The notes under the pieces were generated by a model that was not told the DNA's origin, did no database searches, and saw nothing but the letters and a program-made list of their open reading frames with translations. This document shows positions 52,387 through 63,431 of a DNA stretch of 64,000 nucleotides, one piece after another. The stretch lies in NCBI GenBank assembly GCA_027483895.1, contig JAIXTP010000017.1, positions 26,970-90,969 on the forward strand. Direction: 5' to 3'. The translations under genes were made by a program, and so were the position numbers. The first letter of the stretch is position 1; every line of letters begins with the position of its first letter. The stretch comes from Hyphomicrobiales bacterium (lineage in GTDB: Bacteria > Pseudomonadota > Alphaproteobacteria > Rhizobiales > Beijerinckiaceae).

Positions 52387-53357
52387 CGCACCTCCGACCG
52401 TTCTCCGAGCCGTTCGATCAGCCTGCGCAGCTCGTCCTCCCGCTTCGACTGCGCCTCGGCCCATTCGCGCATCATCTGCTGCTCGGTGCGCATGTGCTTC
52501 ACCAGCGCGTGGACGCCTTCGGCAAGGCTGGCAACGGCCGCCCCGGTGGCCTGCCGCCCGCCCGCATCGACGACCGCGCGCGACAGGCGCTCGATCAGCG
52601 TTTCCATGTCCTGACCGGAACCCGCGGGCTCGGGCACGTCCTCGACGACGGCGGCGGAAAGCCAGTCCTCGAGCTCGTTGTAGAAGCGGTTCTGCGCCTG
52701 TCCGGCCTGAAGATCGAGAAAGCCGAGGACGAGCGATCCCGCGAGACCGAACAGCGAGGACGAGAACGAGATGCCCATGCCGGAGAGCGGCGCCGCGAGC
52801 CCGGCCTTCAGCTCGTCGAAGAGCAGCGCGGCGTCGCCGCCCGATTTCATCGAGCGGATCACGTCGCCGACGGATCCCACGGTTTCCAGAAGACCCCAGA
52901 AGGTACCGAGCAGGCCGAGAAAGACGAGAAGCCCGGTGAGATAGCGGCCCACCTCTCGCGTCTCGTCGAGCCTCAGCCCCACGGAATCCAGCATCGAGCG
53001 CAGGATGGCGGGCGAGACGCCCTCGCGCCCGCGCCGGGCGCCGAGGATCCGCGCCACGGGGGCGAGCAGCACCGGATCGACTTCGGGCACGGGATCGCCC
53101 GCCTGCACGGCGTTGACCCAGCTCACCTCGCGGAACAGCCGCGCGACTTCGCGGAATGCGAGGGCGGTGCCGACGAGGAGGACCCCGACGATGAGGCCGT
53201 TCAGGCCGGGATTGGCCATGAAGGCGGTCAGGATCGGCTGATGCAGAATGAAGGCGACGAACCCCGCCAGCACCACGAAGACGGCCATCCGGACGAGGTG
53301 GAGGCGCGGCTTCGTCATGGGCAGGGATACGGAACGGCGGGCCATGATCCCTCGCAT
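52383..53357 (-). CDS. MotA/TolQ/ExbB-family channel protein
   Basis: A 324-residue protein. Two N-terminal membrane helices (VRMAVFVVLAGFVAFILHQP; GLIVGVLLVGTALAF) and two in the MotA/ExbB domain (LTGLLVFLGLLGTFWGLLET; LFGLAGSLVLGFLDL) are visible. The C-terminal part is charged and helical. It is the channel partner of the OmpA-domain gene. An internal ATG at 53345 is an alternative start. Confidence 0.85.
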   Translation of the reverse strand: MRGIMARRSVSLPMTKPRLHLVRMAVFVVLAGFVAFILHQPILTAFMANPGLNGLIVGVLLVGTALAFREVARLFREVSWVNAVQAGDPVPEVDPVLLAPVARILGARRGREGVSPAILRSMLDSVGLRLDETREVGRYLTGLLVFLGLLGTFWGLLETVGSVGDVIRSMKSGGDAALLFDELKAGLAAPLSGMGISFSSSLFGLAGSLVLGFLDLQAGQAQNRFYNELEDWLSAAVVEDVPEPAGSGQDMETLIERLSRAVVDAGGRQATGAAVASLAEGVHALVKHMRTEQQMMREWAEAQSKREDELRRLIERLGERSEVR

Positions 53358-53418
53358 GTGACTGCCGCCCGATGTTCCACGCTCGGGCGGCGCGGATCAA
53401 CCCTCCCTTTCGGAAGGA

Positions 53419-54219
53419 TCAGGCGGTCGCGCGGGCGAGCTTGAGCACGTCCAGATAGGCGCGGTGCATCGCTTCGTTGCCGCAGAGCAGGGAGCCGGTC
53501 TCGAAGATCTTGTCCTTGCCGAAGGCGTCCGATACGTAGCCGCCCGCCTCGCGCACGATCACGATCCCGGCCGCGACGTCGTAGCTCGACAGGCCGTGTT
53601 CCCAATAGGCGTCGTAGCGGCCCGCCGCGACATAAGCGAGGTCCAGCGCCGCCGATCCCATGCGCCGCACGCCCGCCGACTTCACCATCACGCCCGCGAG
53701 CTCCTTCAGGTAACCCGGGTGGTTGCGCTTGCCGATGGTCGGGATGCCCGTCGCGACGACCGCGTCGAGCGGGTCGGTGCGGCCCGCGACCCGCAGACGA
53801 CGGTTGTTCACGAAGGCGCCCTTGCCGCGCTCGGCGATGAACAGCTCGTCCTTGATCACGTCGTAGATCACGCCCGCGACCATCACGCCGTCGCGCTCAA
53901 GGCCGACGGAGACGCAGAAATGCGGGATGCCGTGCAGGAAATTCGTGGTGCCGTCGAGCGGATCGACATGCCAGCGGTGCTGGGTGTCCTTGCCCTCGAC
54001 GATGCCGCCTTCTTCCAGAACGAAGCCGTAATCCGGCCGCGCCTTGGCGAGCGCCTCGCGCAGGATCTGCTCGGCGCGCGTGTCGGCGAGCGAAACGAAA
54101 TCGCCCGGCCCCTTGCGCGAGACCTGCAGGTTCTCGACTTCGCCGAAGTCGCGACGCAGGCCCTTGGCGGCCTTCATCACGGCGTCGACCATGACGGTCA
54201 TCAGGGGAGAGCGGATCAT
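53419..54219 (-). CDS. suhB: Inositol-monophosphatase family phosphatase
   Basis: A 266-residue protein. The metal-binding motifs are EEGG (VLEEGGIVEG), WHVDPLDGTTNFLHGIPHFC and the C-terminal YWEHGLSSYDVAAGIVIVRE. The last varies from the usual WDxAAG but keeps the Asp. It hydrolyses inositol-1-phosphate or related phosphates. The start at 54219 (MIRSPLMTVMVDAVMKAAKG) is preferred; an ATG at 54252 would add eleven low-complexity residues. Confidence 0.9.
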   Translation of the reverse strand: MIRSPLMTVMVDAVMKAAKGLRRDFGEVENLQVSRKGPGDFVSLADTRAEQILREALAKARPDYGFVLEEGGIVEGKDTQHRWHVDPLDGTTNFLHGIPHFCVSVGLERDGVMVAGVIYDVIKDELFIAERGKGAFVNNRRLRVAGRTDPLDAVVATGIPTIGKRNHPGYLKELAGVMVKSAGVRRMGSAALDLAYVAAGRYDAYWEHGLSSYDVAAGIVIVREAGGYVSDAFGKDKIFETGSLLCGNEAMHRAYLDVLKLARATA

Positions 54220-54339
54220 GGTCGAACTCGCGGCGGATGAGGCCGCGCGCATCGCGACCCGGAAGGACGGAAGTGTAATGAGATCGCCGCGTTGAACACC
54301 CGGGGTGCTCCGCCGTCAAGGGCGGCGCGCGATTCCGGC

Positions 54340-54978
54340 TCAGTCGACGGGCAGCGGGTTGGCTTCCAGCACTGCCAGCAGCGCCTTCGCCGCGGCGGCG
54401 GGGCCTTCCGGCGCCGAGAAGATCCACGGGCCTGCCGCGACGAATTCGGCGGTCGTCTTCGCCAGCGCCTCGAAGGCCTCCGCGTCCGCCGCATAGGCCA
54501 CGCAGGGCGTCTGGAACAGTTCGGCCCACCACGCCGCGCGCTCGGTGACCGCGGACAGCGGCGGCACGGGCCCGTCGGGATAGGGCTCGCCGAAGGTCAC
54601 GTAATCGGCGCCGAGTTCGGCCGCTTCCATCGCGTCGTGCCGGGCCCGCAGACCCGCGCAGCCGACGATCCGCTCCTGCGGCCGGAGCGTTTCGAGCGCT
54701 TCGGACAGCGCCGCCGGATCATTGAGATGGACCCCGTCGGCGCCCGACCGGGTCACGAGATCGAAGCGGTCTTCGAGCAGCAGCGCCGCGCCCGCCTCCT
54801 GGACCGCCGGCGCGAAGCTCTTGGCGAAGTTCACGATCGTCCGGTCGTCCGCCTTCGGCAGCGGCAGAACCACCGCGTCGACGCGGCCCGCCGACAGCGC
54901 GGCGGAGAGCGCGGGCAGGAGTTCGGACGGATCCTCCGCCCGAGGGCAGACCAGAACGAGACGCGGATGATGAGCCAT
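54340..54978 (-). CDS. thiE: Thiamine-phosphate synthase family protein
   Basis: A 212-residue TIM-barrel-type protein with the ThiE-like motif RSGADGVHLNDP, then ADYVTFGEPYPDG near residues 133-145. Compared with classical ThiE, several active-site motifs are weak (no clear GxGPv/ifpT segment). It may be a diverged family member of the kind often encoded near fba or the phosphatase gene in this order. Catalytic activity is uncertain. Confidence 0.75.
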   Translation of the reverse strand: MAHHPRLVLVCPRAEDPSELLPALSAALSAGRVDAVVLPLPKADDRTIVNFAKSFAPAVQEAGAALLLEDRFDLVTRSGADGVHLNDPAALSEALETLRPQERIVGCAGLRARHDAMEAAELGADYVTFGEPYPDGPVPPLSAVTERAAWWAELFQTPCVAYAADAEAFEALAKTTAEFVAAGPWIFSAPEGPAAAAKALLAVLEANPLPVD

Positions 54979-55054
54979 GTCGGGTGTTTAGCCCGATCGC
55001 GCGGCGAAGGACAGGGGTGCCGCGCCGCGGCCCGCCTCTTCGCCGCAGGAATGA

Positions 55055-55083
55055 TTGCGTCGGCCCTGCGACCCGCCTATATA
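55055..55083 (+). promoter_or_regulatory. Promoter of trcR
   Basis: TTGCGT, 17 bases, TATATA. The transcript start would be near 55090, giving a leader of about 105 bases before the trcR ATG. Strong -10 and ideal spacing. Confidence 0.6.
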
Positions 55084-55196
55084 TCGCGCGTTCCCGTAAT
55101 GCTCAGGCGATTTCGGGGCTCCGGCCGGTGAGGCGGGTCGGAGCGCGCGGACGCCCATTGCCCGTTTTCCGACGGGCCCGTCAGGAGACTACGATC

Positions 55197-55919
55197 ATGA
55201 GCAATGGTCCGCTGATGCCGAAGGCGACCGCCGTTTGGCTGGTCGACAACACCGCTCTGTCCTTCGAGCAGATCGCCGATTTCTGCAAGCTTCACCCGCT
55301 CGAGGTGAAGGGCATCGCCGACGGCGAAGTGGCCGCGGGCATCAAGGGCATGGATCCCGTGTCCTCCGGCCAGCTGACGCGCGACGAGATCGCCAAGGCC
55401 GAGTCGGATCCGAATCATCGCCTCAAGCTCGCCGTCTCGCAGGTCCGCCTCCCCGAGGTGAAGCGCCGCAAGGGGCCGCGCTACACGCCGCTGTCGCGCC
55501 GCCATGACCGTCCGAACGCCATTCTCTGGCTGCTGCGCAATCATCCGGAGCTCAAGGACGCCCAGATCATGCGTCTCGTCGGCACGACGAAGACCACGAT
55601 CGAGCAGATCCGCGACCGGACGCATTGGAACTCCGCCAATCTCTCGCCGATGGACCCGGTGACGCTCGGCCTTTGCTCGCAGATCGATCTCGATTTCGAG
55701 GTCGCGCGCTCGGCGAAGGACCGCCCCGCCGCGCTCGAACAGGCGGGCCAGACCCTGCTGCCGGCCGAGGTCACGACCGCCGCCGAGCCGCCCGCGCCGT
55801 TGAACCCGTTCGAGGATTTCAGCCGCCCCGCGCCGCGCGAGGAGCGCGAACCCTCGATCGACGTCGACTCGGTCTTCGCGAAGCTGAAGCAGCTGAAGCG
55901 CTCCGACGACGACGAATGA
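55197..55919 (+). CDS. trcR: TrcR (DUF1013), cell-cycle transcription regulator
   Basis: A 240-residue protein with the DUF1013 sequence (MPKATAVWLVDNTALSFEQI, then ADFCKLHPLEVKGIADGEVA; LSRRHDRPNAILWLLRNHPE; IEQIRDRTHWNSANLSPMDP). It is highly conserved in alphaproteobacteria. The ATG follows CAGGAG. A terminator follows. The C-terminal 50 residues are disordered and acidic. Confidence 0.9.
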   Translation: MSNGPLMPKATAVWLVDNTALSFEQIADFCKLHPLEVKGIADGEVAAGIKGMDPVSSGQLTRDEIAKAESDPNHRLKLAVSQVRLPEVKRRKGPRYTPLSRRHDRPNAILWLLRNHPELKDAQIMRLVGTTKTTIEQIRDRTHWNSANLSPMDPVTLGLCSQIDLDFEVARSAKDRPAALEQAGQTLLPAEVTTAAEPPAPLNPFEDFSRPAPREEREPSIDVDSVFAKLKQLKRSDDDE

Positions 55920-55949
55920 TCCGCCGCGTTTCCGGCGAAGGAAATCCCG

Positions 55950-55978
55950 AGGGGAGGCGGATGCCTCCCCTTTTTCTT
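55950..55978 (+). terminator. Terminator after trcR
   Basis: The arms AGGGGAGGC and GCCTCCCCT flank a 4-base loop and are followed by TTTTCTTT. Confidence 0.85.
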
Positions 55979-56112
55979 TGCGCGTTCAATCTTCGTTAAC
56001 CACGAGCGCTGCATCTGTCGGAACAGGCATGAATCGGTCGCCCGAGGGCGGTCGCATTCCAAGTGTACGAATCGGCCTGACCGCGTCGGCGGGATCGACA
56101 AGGAGTGAGGAC

Positions 56113-56634
56113 ATGACGGTTTCGATGTTCCGGGCGGCCAAGCTGGCGGCCGTGCTTTCGGCGGCTCTGGCGCTCGGCGCCTGCTCGTCGGACAAGGCGG
56201 CGGACGGCTCCGCCGGCGGTTTCGGCGCGGGCGGCGCGTTCGGTGCAGGCGGTGCGGGCACCCCGGGCAGCGCGCAGGATTTCGTGGTCAATGTCGGCGA
56301 CCGCGTCTTCTTCGAGACGGACTCTTCGGATCTCACCCCCACCGCGATCGGCGTGCTCGACAAGCAGTCGCAGTGGCTGCAGCAGTATCCGCGCTACACG
56401 ATCACTATCGAAGGCCATGCGGACGAGCGCGGCACCCGCGAATACAACTTCGCGCTCGGCGCCCGCCGCGCGCAGACGGTCCGCGACTATCTCGCCTCCA
56501 AGGGCGTGCAGGCCTCGCGCATCAAGACGATCTCCTTCGGCAAGGAACGCCCCGTCGCGGTCTGCGACGACATCTCCTGCTGGTCCCAGAACCGCCGCGG
56601 CGTGACCGTGCTCGGCGGCCAGGCCGGCATGTGA
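56113..56634 (+). CDS. pal: Pal, peptidoglycan-associated outer-membrane lipoprotein
   Basis: A 173-residue protein. The signal peptide ends in the lipobox LALGAC (Cys24), followed by a Gly-rich linker and the OmpA/Pal domain (VFFETDSSDLTPTAIGVLDK; TIEGHADERGTREYNFALGA; FGKERPVAVCDD). It tethers the outer membrane to peptidoglycan with TolB. The ATG follows AAGGAG. The usual upstream tolQRAB genes are not present here; trcR precedes it instead. Confidence 0.95.
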   Translation: MTVSMFRAAKLAAVLSAALALGACSSDKAADGSAGGFGAGGAFGAGGAGTPGSAQDFVVNVGDRVFFETDSSDLTPTAIGVLDKQSQWLQQYPRYTITIEGHADERGTREYNFALGARRAQTVRDYLASKGVQASRIKTISFGKERPVAVCDDISCWSQNRRGVTVLGGQAGM

Positions 56635-56661
56635 TCGAGCCTCTGCCGATCCCGACCTGCG

Positions 56662-56690
56662 AACGGCGCCTTCGGGCGCCGTTTTCATTT
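56662..56690 (+). terminator. Terminator after pal
   Basis: The arms AACGGCGCC and GGCGCCGTT flank a TTCG tetraloop and are followed by TTCATTT. The T-rich tail overlaps the stop codon of the convergent Abi-type gene. Confidence 0.8.
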
Positions 56691-57356
56691 GCGTGACGGC
56701 TTGGGCCGTTCCGAAATGACGGCGGGAACGCGCGACGCCGCCGCGACCCATGCCGCGGTCGTGCCGCAGGCGTAGCCGATCACGTCGAGTGCGTCCTGAT
56801 GACGGCTCGTCGGTCCCTTGTCGAAGATGGCTTCGTGGTGCGCGATGCGGTTGCGGAAGACCCTGAGCGCATCGATTTTGCCGCGCAGAACCGCAAGTCC
56901 GTCGGCAGGCGCATGCGGAAAGCCGGCTTTGAGGCCTTTCGCCCAAAGAAATCTCTCGAAGCGTTTCGTCGTCAGGTGGTCCCAATAGCCCAAGGTCAAT
57001 GCCGACACGACATGGGCTTCGGTCATTCCGTCGCCATGCGCTTTCATCTCTCGTTCGAGGGCGTCCTCGAGTTTCTTCTTATTTCTTTCGTCGAGCAGGC
57101 CGCGAAACGTCCGATCTTCAAACCAGCGTTCCCCCGCACGACCGGCCAAGTGCTTGCGAATGCCGTTTCTCAGAGTGATTTCGGCGAAATGGAGCGGGGC
57201 GTAGAAAGCCTCGCAGAGGCGGCAATTCCAAAGATAGAGGTCGAAGGCCAGTTCGCGATCTCCGTAGGAAGCGGCTCGGTAACGGTCCAGACGGGCCTCG
57301 GCCAAAGCCGATCGAACTGCGGTCCGCACGCTCTCATCGGAGATTTCCAATTGCAT
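56685..57356 (-). CDS. Abi-family (AbiD/F-like, HEPN-type) protein
   Basis: A 223-residue protein from the ATG at 57356 (MQLEISDESVRTAVRSALAE). It has family features: YLWNCRLCEAFYAPLHFAEI, TLRNGIRKHL, then LTLGYWDHLTTKRFERFLW and the HEPN-like RX4H motif in FRNRIAHHEAIFDKG. Abi_2-like proteins are linked to phage abortive infection, and HEPN motifs act as RNA nucleases. It lies alone, converging on pal and diverging from cpoB, and interrupts the usual pal-cpoB pair. This suggests acquisition. Confidence 0.8.
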   Translation of the reverse strand: MQLEISDESVRTAVRSALAEARLDRYRAASYGDRELAFDLYLWNCRLCEAFYAPLHFAEITLRNGIRKHLAGRAGERWFEDRTFRGLLDERNKKKLEDALEREMKAHGDGMTEAHVVSALTLGYWDHLTTKRFERFLWAKGLKAGFPHAPADGLAVLRGKIDALRVFRNRIAHHEAIFDKGPTSRHQDALDVIGYACGTTAAWVAAASRVPAVISERPKPSRK

Positions 57357-57562
57357 TCCGGACCCGAAATCGATAAAGAAATGGAGTGAGCTTCGGACAG
57401 GTTGTGCCTTGCACCCCTCCCGAAGACAAGATCGGAAGGCGGGTCCGGAGACGGACGCCGCCTTCATCTTTTTGCAGGCCGCGCCGAAAGCGCCGCCATG
57501 TTTTGGCCGGCTGCGCTGCTCATGCTAAGCCGGATTCGATTCCACCTGTCTCGGACCCTCAC

Positions 57563-58573
57563 ATGACGCGTCTCCGCCGTGCCTTTCTCGCGGCTTTCGT
57601 GATGCTCGTTCCGACCTTCGCGCATGCGCAGGATGCGGCCGAGCTTCTCGTCCGCGTGAACCGTCTCGAAAGCCAGCTTCGGCAGATGTCGGGCCAGATC
57701 GAACAGCTCCAGTTCGAGAACCGCCGCCTGCTCGATCAGCTCACCAAATTCCAGCAGGACGTCGAGTTCCGCTTCCAGGACGCGCAGGGCGGGAAGGGCG
57801 GTTCCGCCGCCCCGGCTCAACGCGCCCCGGCTCCGGCGGCGCCCCAGCCCGGTGCTGCGCCGCAGCGCCGCAGCGACGTCTTCGATCCGTCGGCCCAGCC
57901 CGACGCACCGGGGGCGCCTCGCGCACTGGGCAGCACCCAGCCCACCCCGGGCGCCGTCGTCGGCGCCGCGGGCACGACCGCGATCATGGTGCCGGATCAG
58001 GATTCCGGCCCGCGCGGCGGAGGTCCGATGGACCTCTCCGCGGTCGGCAGGGGCGTGCCTTCCGCGCAGCCCGCGATGCCTCAGGGCGCGCTGCAGGATG
58101 CGCCGCCCCCCGCACCTCCGGCCGCCGCCGCTGCAGCGGCCGCACCCGCGCCCGTCGCGCCGCCTCAGGTCGCGGCCGTCGCTCCGCGCAAGACGGCGCG
58201 GGAGGAGTATGAAGAAGCCGTGGGCCTCGCGCAGATGCGCCGCTGGTCGGAAGCGGAGATGGCGTTCCGGTCGTTCCTGAAATCCTATCCCAAGGATCCG
58301 AACGCCCCGAACGCCACCTTCCAGCTCGGCGAGACCTATCTGCGTCGCGAGATGCATGCGGACGCGGCCGAGCAATATCTCAAGATCTACCAGACCTGGC
58401 CGAAATCGGCCGTCGCCCCCGAGGCGCTCTACAAGCTCGGCCTTTCGCTGAAGGGCCTGAAGCAGAAGGATCAGGCCTGCGGCACCTTCGCCGAGGTCGG
58501 CCGCCGTTATCCCAATGCCGCGCCCGGGCTGAAGGCGACGGTGGATCGCGAGATGAAACGGACGGGATGCTGA
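57563..58573 (+). CDS. cpoB: CpoB (YbgF), periplasmic cell-division coordinator
   Basis: A 336-residue protein. The signal peptide is cleaved after AHA (residue 22). A trimerising coiled coil follows (about 28-70; VNRLESQLRQMSGQIEQLQF), then a long Ala/Pro/Gly-rich linker (about 80-205) and C-terminal TPRs (YEEAVGLAQMRRWSEAEMAF; ATFQLGETYLRREMHADAAE; EALYKLGLSLKGLKQKDQAC). This is the CpoB layout with a longer linker than in E. coli. It coordinates Tol-Pal constriction with peptidoglycan synthesis. The stop overlaps tilS by 7 bases. Confidence 0.93.
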   Translation: MTRLRRAFLAAFVMLVPTFAHAQDAAELLVRVNRLESQLRQMSGQIEQLQFENRRLLDQLTKFQQDVEFRFQDAQGGKGGSAAPAQRAPAPAAPQPGAAPQRRSDVFDPSAQPDAPGAPRALGSTQPTPGAVVGAAGTTAIMVPDQDSGPRGGGPMDLSAVGRGVPSAQPAMPQGALQDAPPPAPPAAAAAAAAPAPVAPPQVAAVAPRKTAREEYEEAVGLAQMRRWSEAEMAFRSFLKSYPKDPNAPNATFQLGETYLRREMHADAAEQYLKIYQTWPKSAVAPEALYKLGLSLKGLKQKDQACGTFAEVGRRYPNAAPGLKATVDREMKRTGC

Positions 58574-59607
58574 CGGCCGCTCCCGCCGACGCAGCCCCCC
58601 TCTCGCCGGACGAGATCCGCACGCTTCTGCGCCCCTTGGAAGGGCGCCGTCCGTTGCTCGCCGTCTCGGGCGGGCCCGATTCCATGGCGTTGATGGCCTG
58701 CGTGGCCCGCCTTGCGGCCGAACGTGGCGCGCCGCCGCCCGCGGTCGCAACCGTCGATCACGGCCTCCGCGCCGGCTCGGGGGGCGAAGCCGCCACGGTC
58801 GGCGAGGTCGCCGGACGCCTCGGCCTGCCCCATGCCGTGCTCCTCTGGTCGGGCCCCAAACCCGCCACGGGACTGCAGGACGCCGCCCGCATCGCCCGGC
58901 GGGCGCTGTTGTTGGCCGAAGCGCGCCGGACCGGGGCGGAGGCCTTGGTGCTCGCGCATCACCGCGACGATCAGGCGGAGACCGTGCTCATGCGGCTTTG
59001 TGCCGGGAGCGGGATCGCCGGGCTCGGGGCGATGCGTCCCTGCACGACGGAAGAGGGGATCGCCGTCCTGCGTCCCTTCCTCTCCGTTCCCAAGGCGAGG
59101 CTCGTCGCGACCGCCGAGGCCGCGGGCATGCCCTTCGTCCGCGACCCGTCGAATGCGGACCCGCGCTTCGCCCGCGCCCGTTGGCGCGAAGCCGAGGCCT
59201 TGCTGGCCGCCGAAGGGCTCGATGCCGGAAGGCTCGCCCGCCTGGCCGAACGCGCGGCGCGTGCCGATGCCGCGCTCGAGGCCGCGGCCGATCTTGCCGA
59301 TCAGCGTGCGGCTTCCGGAACGCCGGGGCGCTTCGCCGCGAGCCTTTTCGACGAGCCCGACGAGATCCTGATCCGCGTTCTGGGCCGGGCGATCGCCCGT
59401 GCCGCACCGGGGCGTTCCGTCAGGCTCGAGCGCCTCGAGGATCTCGCGGCGGCGCTGCGGGAGGCGCGCGTTTCCTGTGCGCGGCTGCGCCGCACGCTCG
59501 GCGGAGCGCTCGTGTCCCTCGCCGAAGACGGTTCGCTCGCGGTCGAGACGGAATCCGATCCGCGACGAAACGGCGCGCCCGATTCCGGGTCGATTTCGTC
59601 CCGCTGA
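58567..59607 (+). CDS. tilS: TilS, tRNA(Ile)-lysidine synthase
   Basis: A 346-residue enzyme. The PP-loop LLAVSGGPDSMALMACVARL is near residues 32-51, followed by TVDHGLRAGSG, LAHHRDDQAETVLMRLCAGS and the RPFLSVPKARLV/RDPSNADPRFAR region. It modifies C34 of tRNA(Ile) so that it reads AUA. The C-terminal half is shorter than in E. coli, which is usual in alphaproteobacteria. Confidence 0.95.
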   Translation: MLTAAPADAAPLSPDEIRTLLRPLEGRRPLLAVSGGPDSMALMACVARLAAERGAPPPAVATVDHGLRAGSGGEAATVGEVAGRLGLPHAVLLWSGPKPATGLQDAARIARRALLLAEARRTGAEALVLAHHRDDQAETVLMRLCAGSGIAGLGAMRPCTTEEGIAVLRPFLSVPKARLVATAEAAGMPFVRDPSNADPRFARARWREAEALLAAEGLDAGRLARLAERAARADAALEAAADLADQRAASGTPGRFAASLFDEPDEILIRVLGRAIARAAPGRSVRLERLEDLAAALREARVSCARLRRTLGGALVSLAEDGSLAVETESDPRRNGAPDSGSISSR

Positions 59608-59651
59608 ACGCCTTCCCGCGGCGAATGCGTCGGGAGTTCGCGGCGCTTCCC

Positions 59652-59680
59652 TTGGCAAGGGGCTCGCGCGAACCTAAATT
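59652..59680 (+). promoter_or_regulatory. Candidate promoter of ftsH (heat-shock-like)
   Basis: TTGGCA, 17 bases, TAAATT. With its flanks it also reads CTTGGC...CCTAAATT, which resembles alphaproteobacterial RpoH promoters; ftsH is a common RpoH target. It lies 71 bases before the ATG, in the 144-base tilS-ftsH gap. Confidence 0.5.
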
Positions 59681-59751
59681 GACGGGCATGCAACGCGACC
59701 GACGTCCGCCCTCCGGCGGTCGAGGTCCCCACCGAGGCGATCGATCGGTCC

Positions 59752-61671
<1,920 letters not shown>

Positions 61672-61694
61672 GGCTTCACCCGAAAGACGGAACG

Positions 61695-61720
61695 AGCCCG
61701 GCCCCGTGCCGGGCTTTTTC
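61695..61720 (+). terminator. Terminator after ftsH
   Basis: The arms AGCCCGGC and GCCGGGCT flank a 5-base loop and are followed by TTTTC. It separates ftsH from glmM. Confidence 0.8.
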
Positions 61721-61843
61721 TCGTCTTCCGGCGGTGTTTCAGATTGAAACAGTTTTTGAGGTCCGGATCCGGGCGAAGCGGTTCATAAGGGGCCGCCGGC
61801 CAACGACGATTCCGGCAGGGATGCAGCGAGGAGTTCGATCAGG

Positions 61844-63187
61844 ATGAGAAGGTCGTATTTCGGCACCGACGGAATCCGCGGCAGGGCGAATGCGGTCATC
61901 ACTCCCGATCTCGCGCTCCGCGTGGGGCAGGCCGCGGGCCTCGCATTCACGCGCGGCGACCATCGTCATCGCGTCGTGATCGGCAAGGATACGCGGCTTT
62001 CGGGCTACATGATCGAGACGGCGCTCGTGGCGGGCTTCACCTCGGTCGGCATGGACGTGCTGCTGCTCGGCCCGATGCCGACGCCCGCCGTCGCCATGCT
62101 CACGCGCTCCATGCGCGCCGATCTCGGCGTGATGATCTCCGCCTCGCACAACGCCTATCAGGACAACGGCATCAAGCTGTTCGGGCCGGATGGCTACAAG
62201 CTGTCCGACGAGACCGAGCGCGAGATCGAGGCGTTGATCGACGGCGATCTCGGCAACCGCCTCGCCAAGCCGGCCGAACTCGGCCGCGCCAAGCGCATCG
62301 ACAGCGCCATCGCCCGCTACATCGAATTCGCCAAGCGCACCCTGCCGCGCCGGCTCGATCTCGACGGCCTGCGCATCGTCGTCGATTGCGCCAACGGCGC
62401 CGCCTACAAGGTCGCGCCCGAGGCACTGTGGGAGCTCGGCGCGGAGGTGGTCTCGATCGGCGTGGAGCCCGACGGCTTCAACATCAATCGCGACGTCGGC
62501 TCCACCGCCCCGCAGGCGCTGATGAACAAGGTCCGCGAGATGCGCGCCGACATCGGCATCGCGCTCGACGGCGACGCCGATCGCGTCATCATCGTCGACG
62601 AGAAGGGCCAGGTCGTCGACGGCGACCAGCTGATGGCGGTGATCGCGTCCGACTGGCAGGACGAGGGCCTTCTCTCCCGTCCGGGCGTGGTCGCCACGGT
62701 CATGTCCAATCTCGGTCTGGAGCGTTACCTCGGCGGCCGCGGCCTCACGCTGGCCCGCACTTCGGTCGGCGACCGCTACGTTCTGGAGCATATGCGCGAG
62801 CACGGCTTCAATCTCGGCGGCGAGCAGTCCGGCCACATCATCCTGTCGGATTACGGCACCACGGGCGACGGCCTCGTCGCCGCGCTGCAGCTTCTCGCCG
62901 TGGTCCGCCGTTCGGGCCGGACGGTGAGCGAGGTGTGCAGCCGTTTCGAGCCCGTGCCGCAGATCCTCAAGAACGTGCGCTTCAAGGGCGGCCGCCCGCT
63001 GGAGGACGAGCGCGTCACGACGCTGATCCGCGCCTCCGAGGAGCGCCTCGGCAAGACCGGCCGCCTCGTGATCCGCCCCTCGGGCACGGAACCCGTGATC
63101 CGCGTGATGGCCGAAGGCGACGACCACGATCTCGTGGAAAGCGTGGTGGACGACATCTGCGAAGCCGTGGCGAAGGCGGCGGCGTAA
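61844..63187 (+). CDS. glmM: GlmM, phosphoglucosamine mutase
   Basis: A 447-residue enzyme. The N-terminus [20 protein letters not shown] is followed by the phosphoserine loop [20 protein letters not shown] (Ser101), the metal loop [20 protein letters not shown], the sugar loop [19 protein letters not shown] and the C-terminal phosphate loop [17 protein letters not shown]. It makes glucosamine-1-phosphate for peptidoglycan and lipopolysaccharide. The ATG follows GATCAGG and an upstream GAGGAG. Confidence 0.98.
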   Translation: MRRSYFGTDGIRGRANAVITPDLALRVGQAAGLAFTRGDHRHRVVIGKDTRLSGYMIETALVAGFTSVGMDVLLLGPMPTPAVAMLTRSMRADLGVMISASHNAYQDNGIKLFGPDGYKLSDETEREIEALIDGDLGNRLAKPAELGRAKRIDSAIARYIEFAKRTLPRRLDLDGLRIVVDCANGAAYKVAPEALWELGAEVVSIGVEPDGFNINRDVGSTAPQALMNKVREMRADIGIALDGDADRVIIVDEKGQVVDGDQLMAVIASDWQDEGLLSRPGVVATVMSNLGLERYLGGRGLTLARTSVGDRYVLEHMREHGFNLGGEQSGHIILSDYGTTGDGLVAALQLLAVVRRSGRTVSEVCSRFEPVPQILKNVRFKGGRPLEDERVTTLIRASEERLGKTGRLVIRPSGTEPVIRVMAEGDDHDLVESVVDDICEAVAKAAA

Positions 63188-63203
63188 GGGGAACGTTCCC
63201 TCT

Positions 63204-63306
63204 CCGTCATTGCGAGCGAGAGCGAAGCAATCCGGCTGAAGCTCGGGAGTTCTTGCCCTGCGCCCGGCATGGATTGCCGCGTCGCTTTTGCTCCTCGCAA
63301 TGACGG
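63204..63306. repeat. Palindromic intergenic repeat, copy 3
   Basis: The left arm CCGTCATTGCGAGCGAGAGC.. (to 63235, GAAGCAATCCGG) and the right arm GGATTGCCGCGTCGC..CGCAATGACGG (63271-63306) flank a centre with GCCCGGCAT. It is more diverged than copies 1 and 2. It lies between glmM and the last gene. Confidence 0.8.
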
Positions 63307-63431
63307 GCGGGGAATGTCGCGCTCGCTTGGCTCCGCGCCCGCGCCACGCGTCATCGTTTTCTGCGGACGGGTCCCGGCCCCTGTCGAAAGCGCCGGCAGG
63401 CACCCCGCTCGGCCCGCGCTAGACTTCCCGA

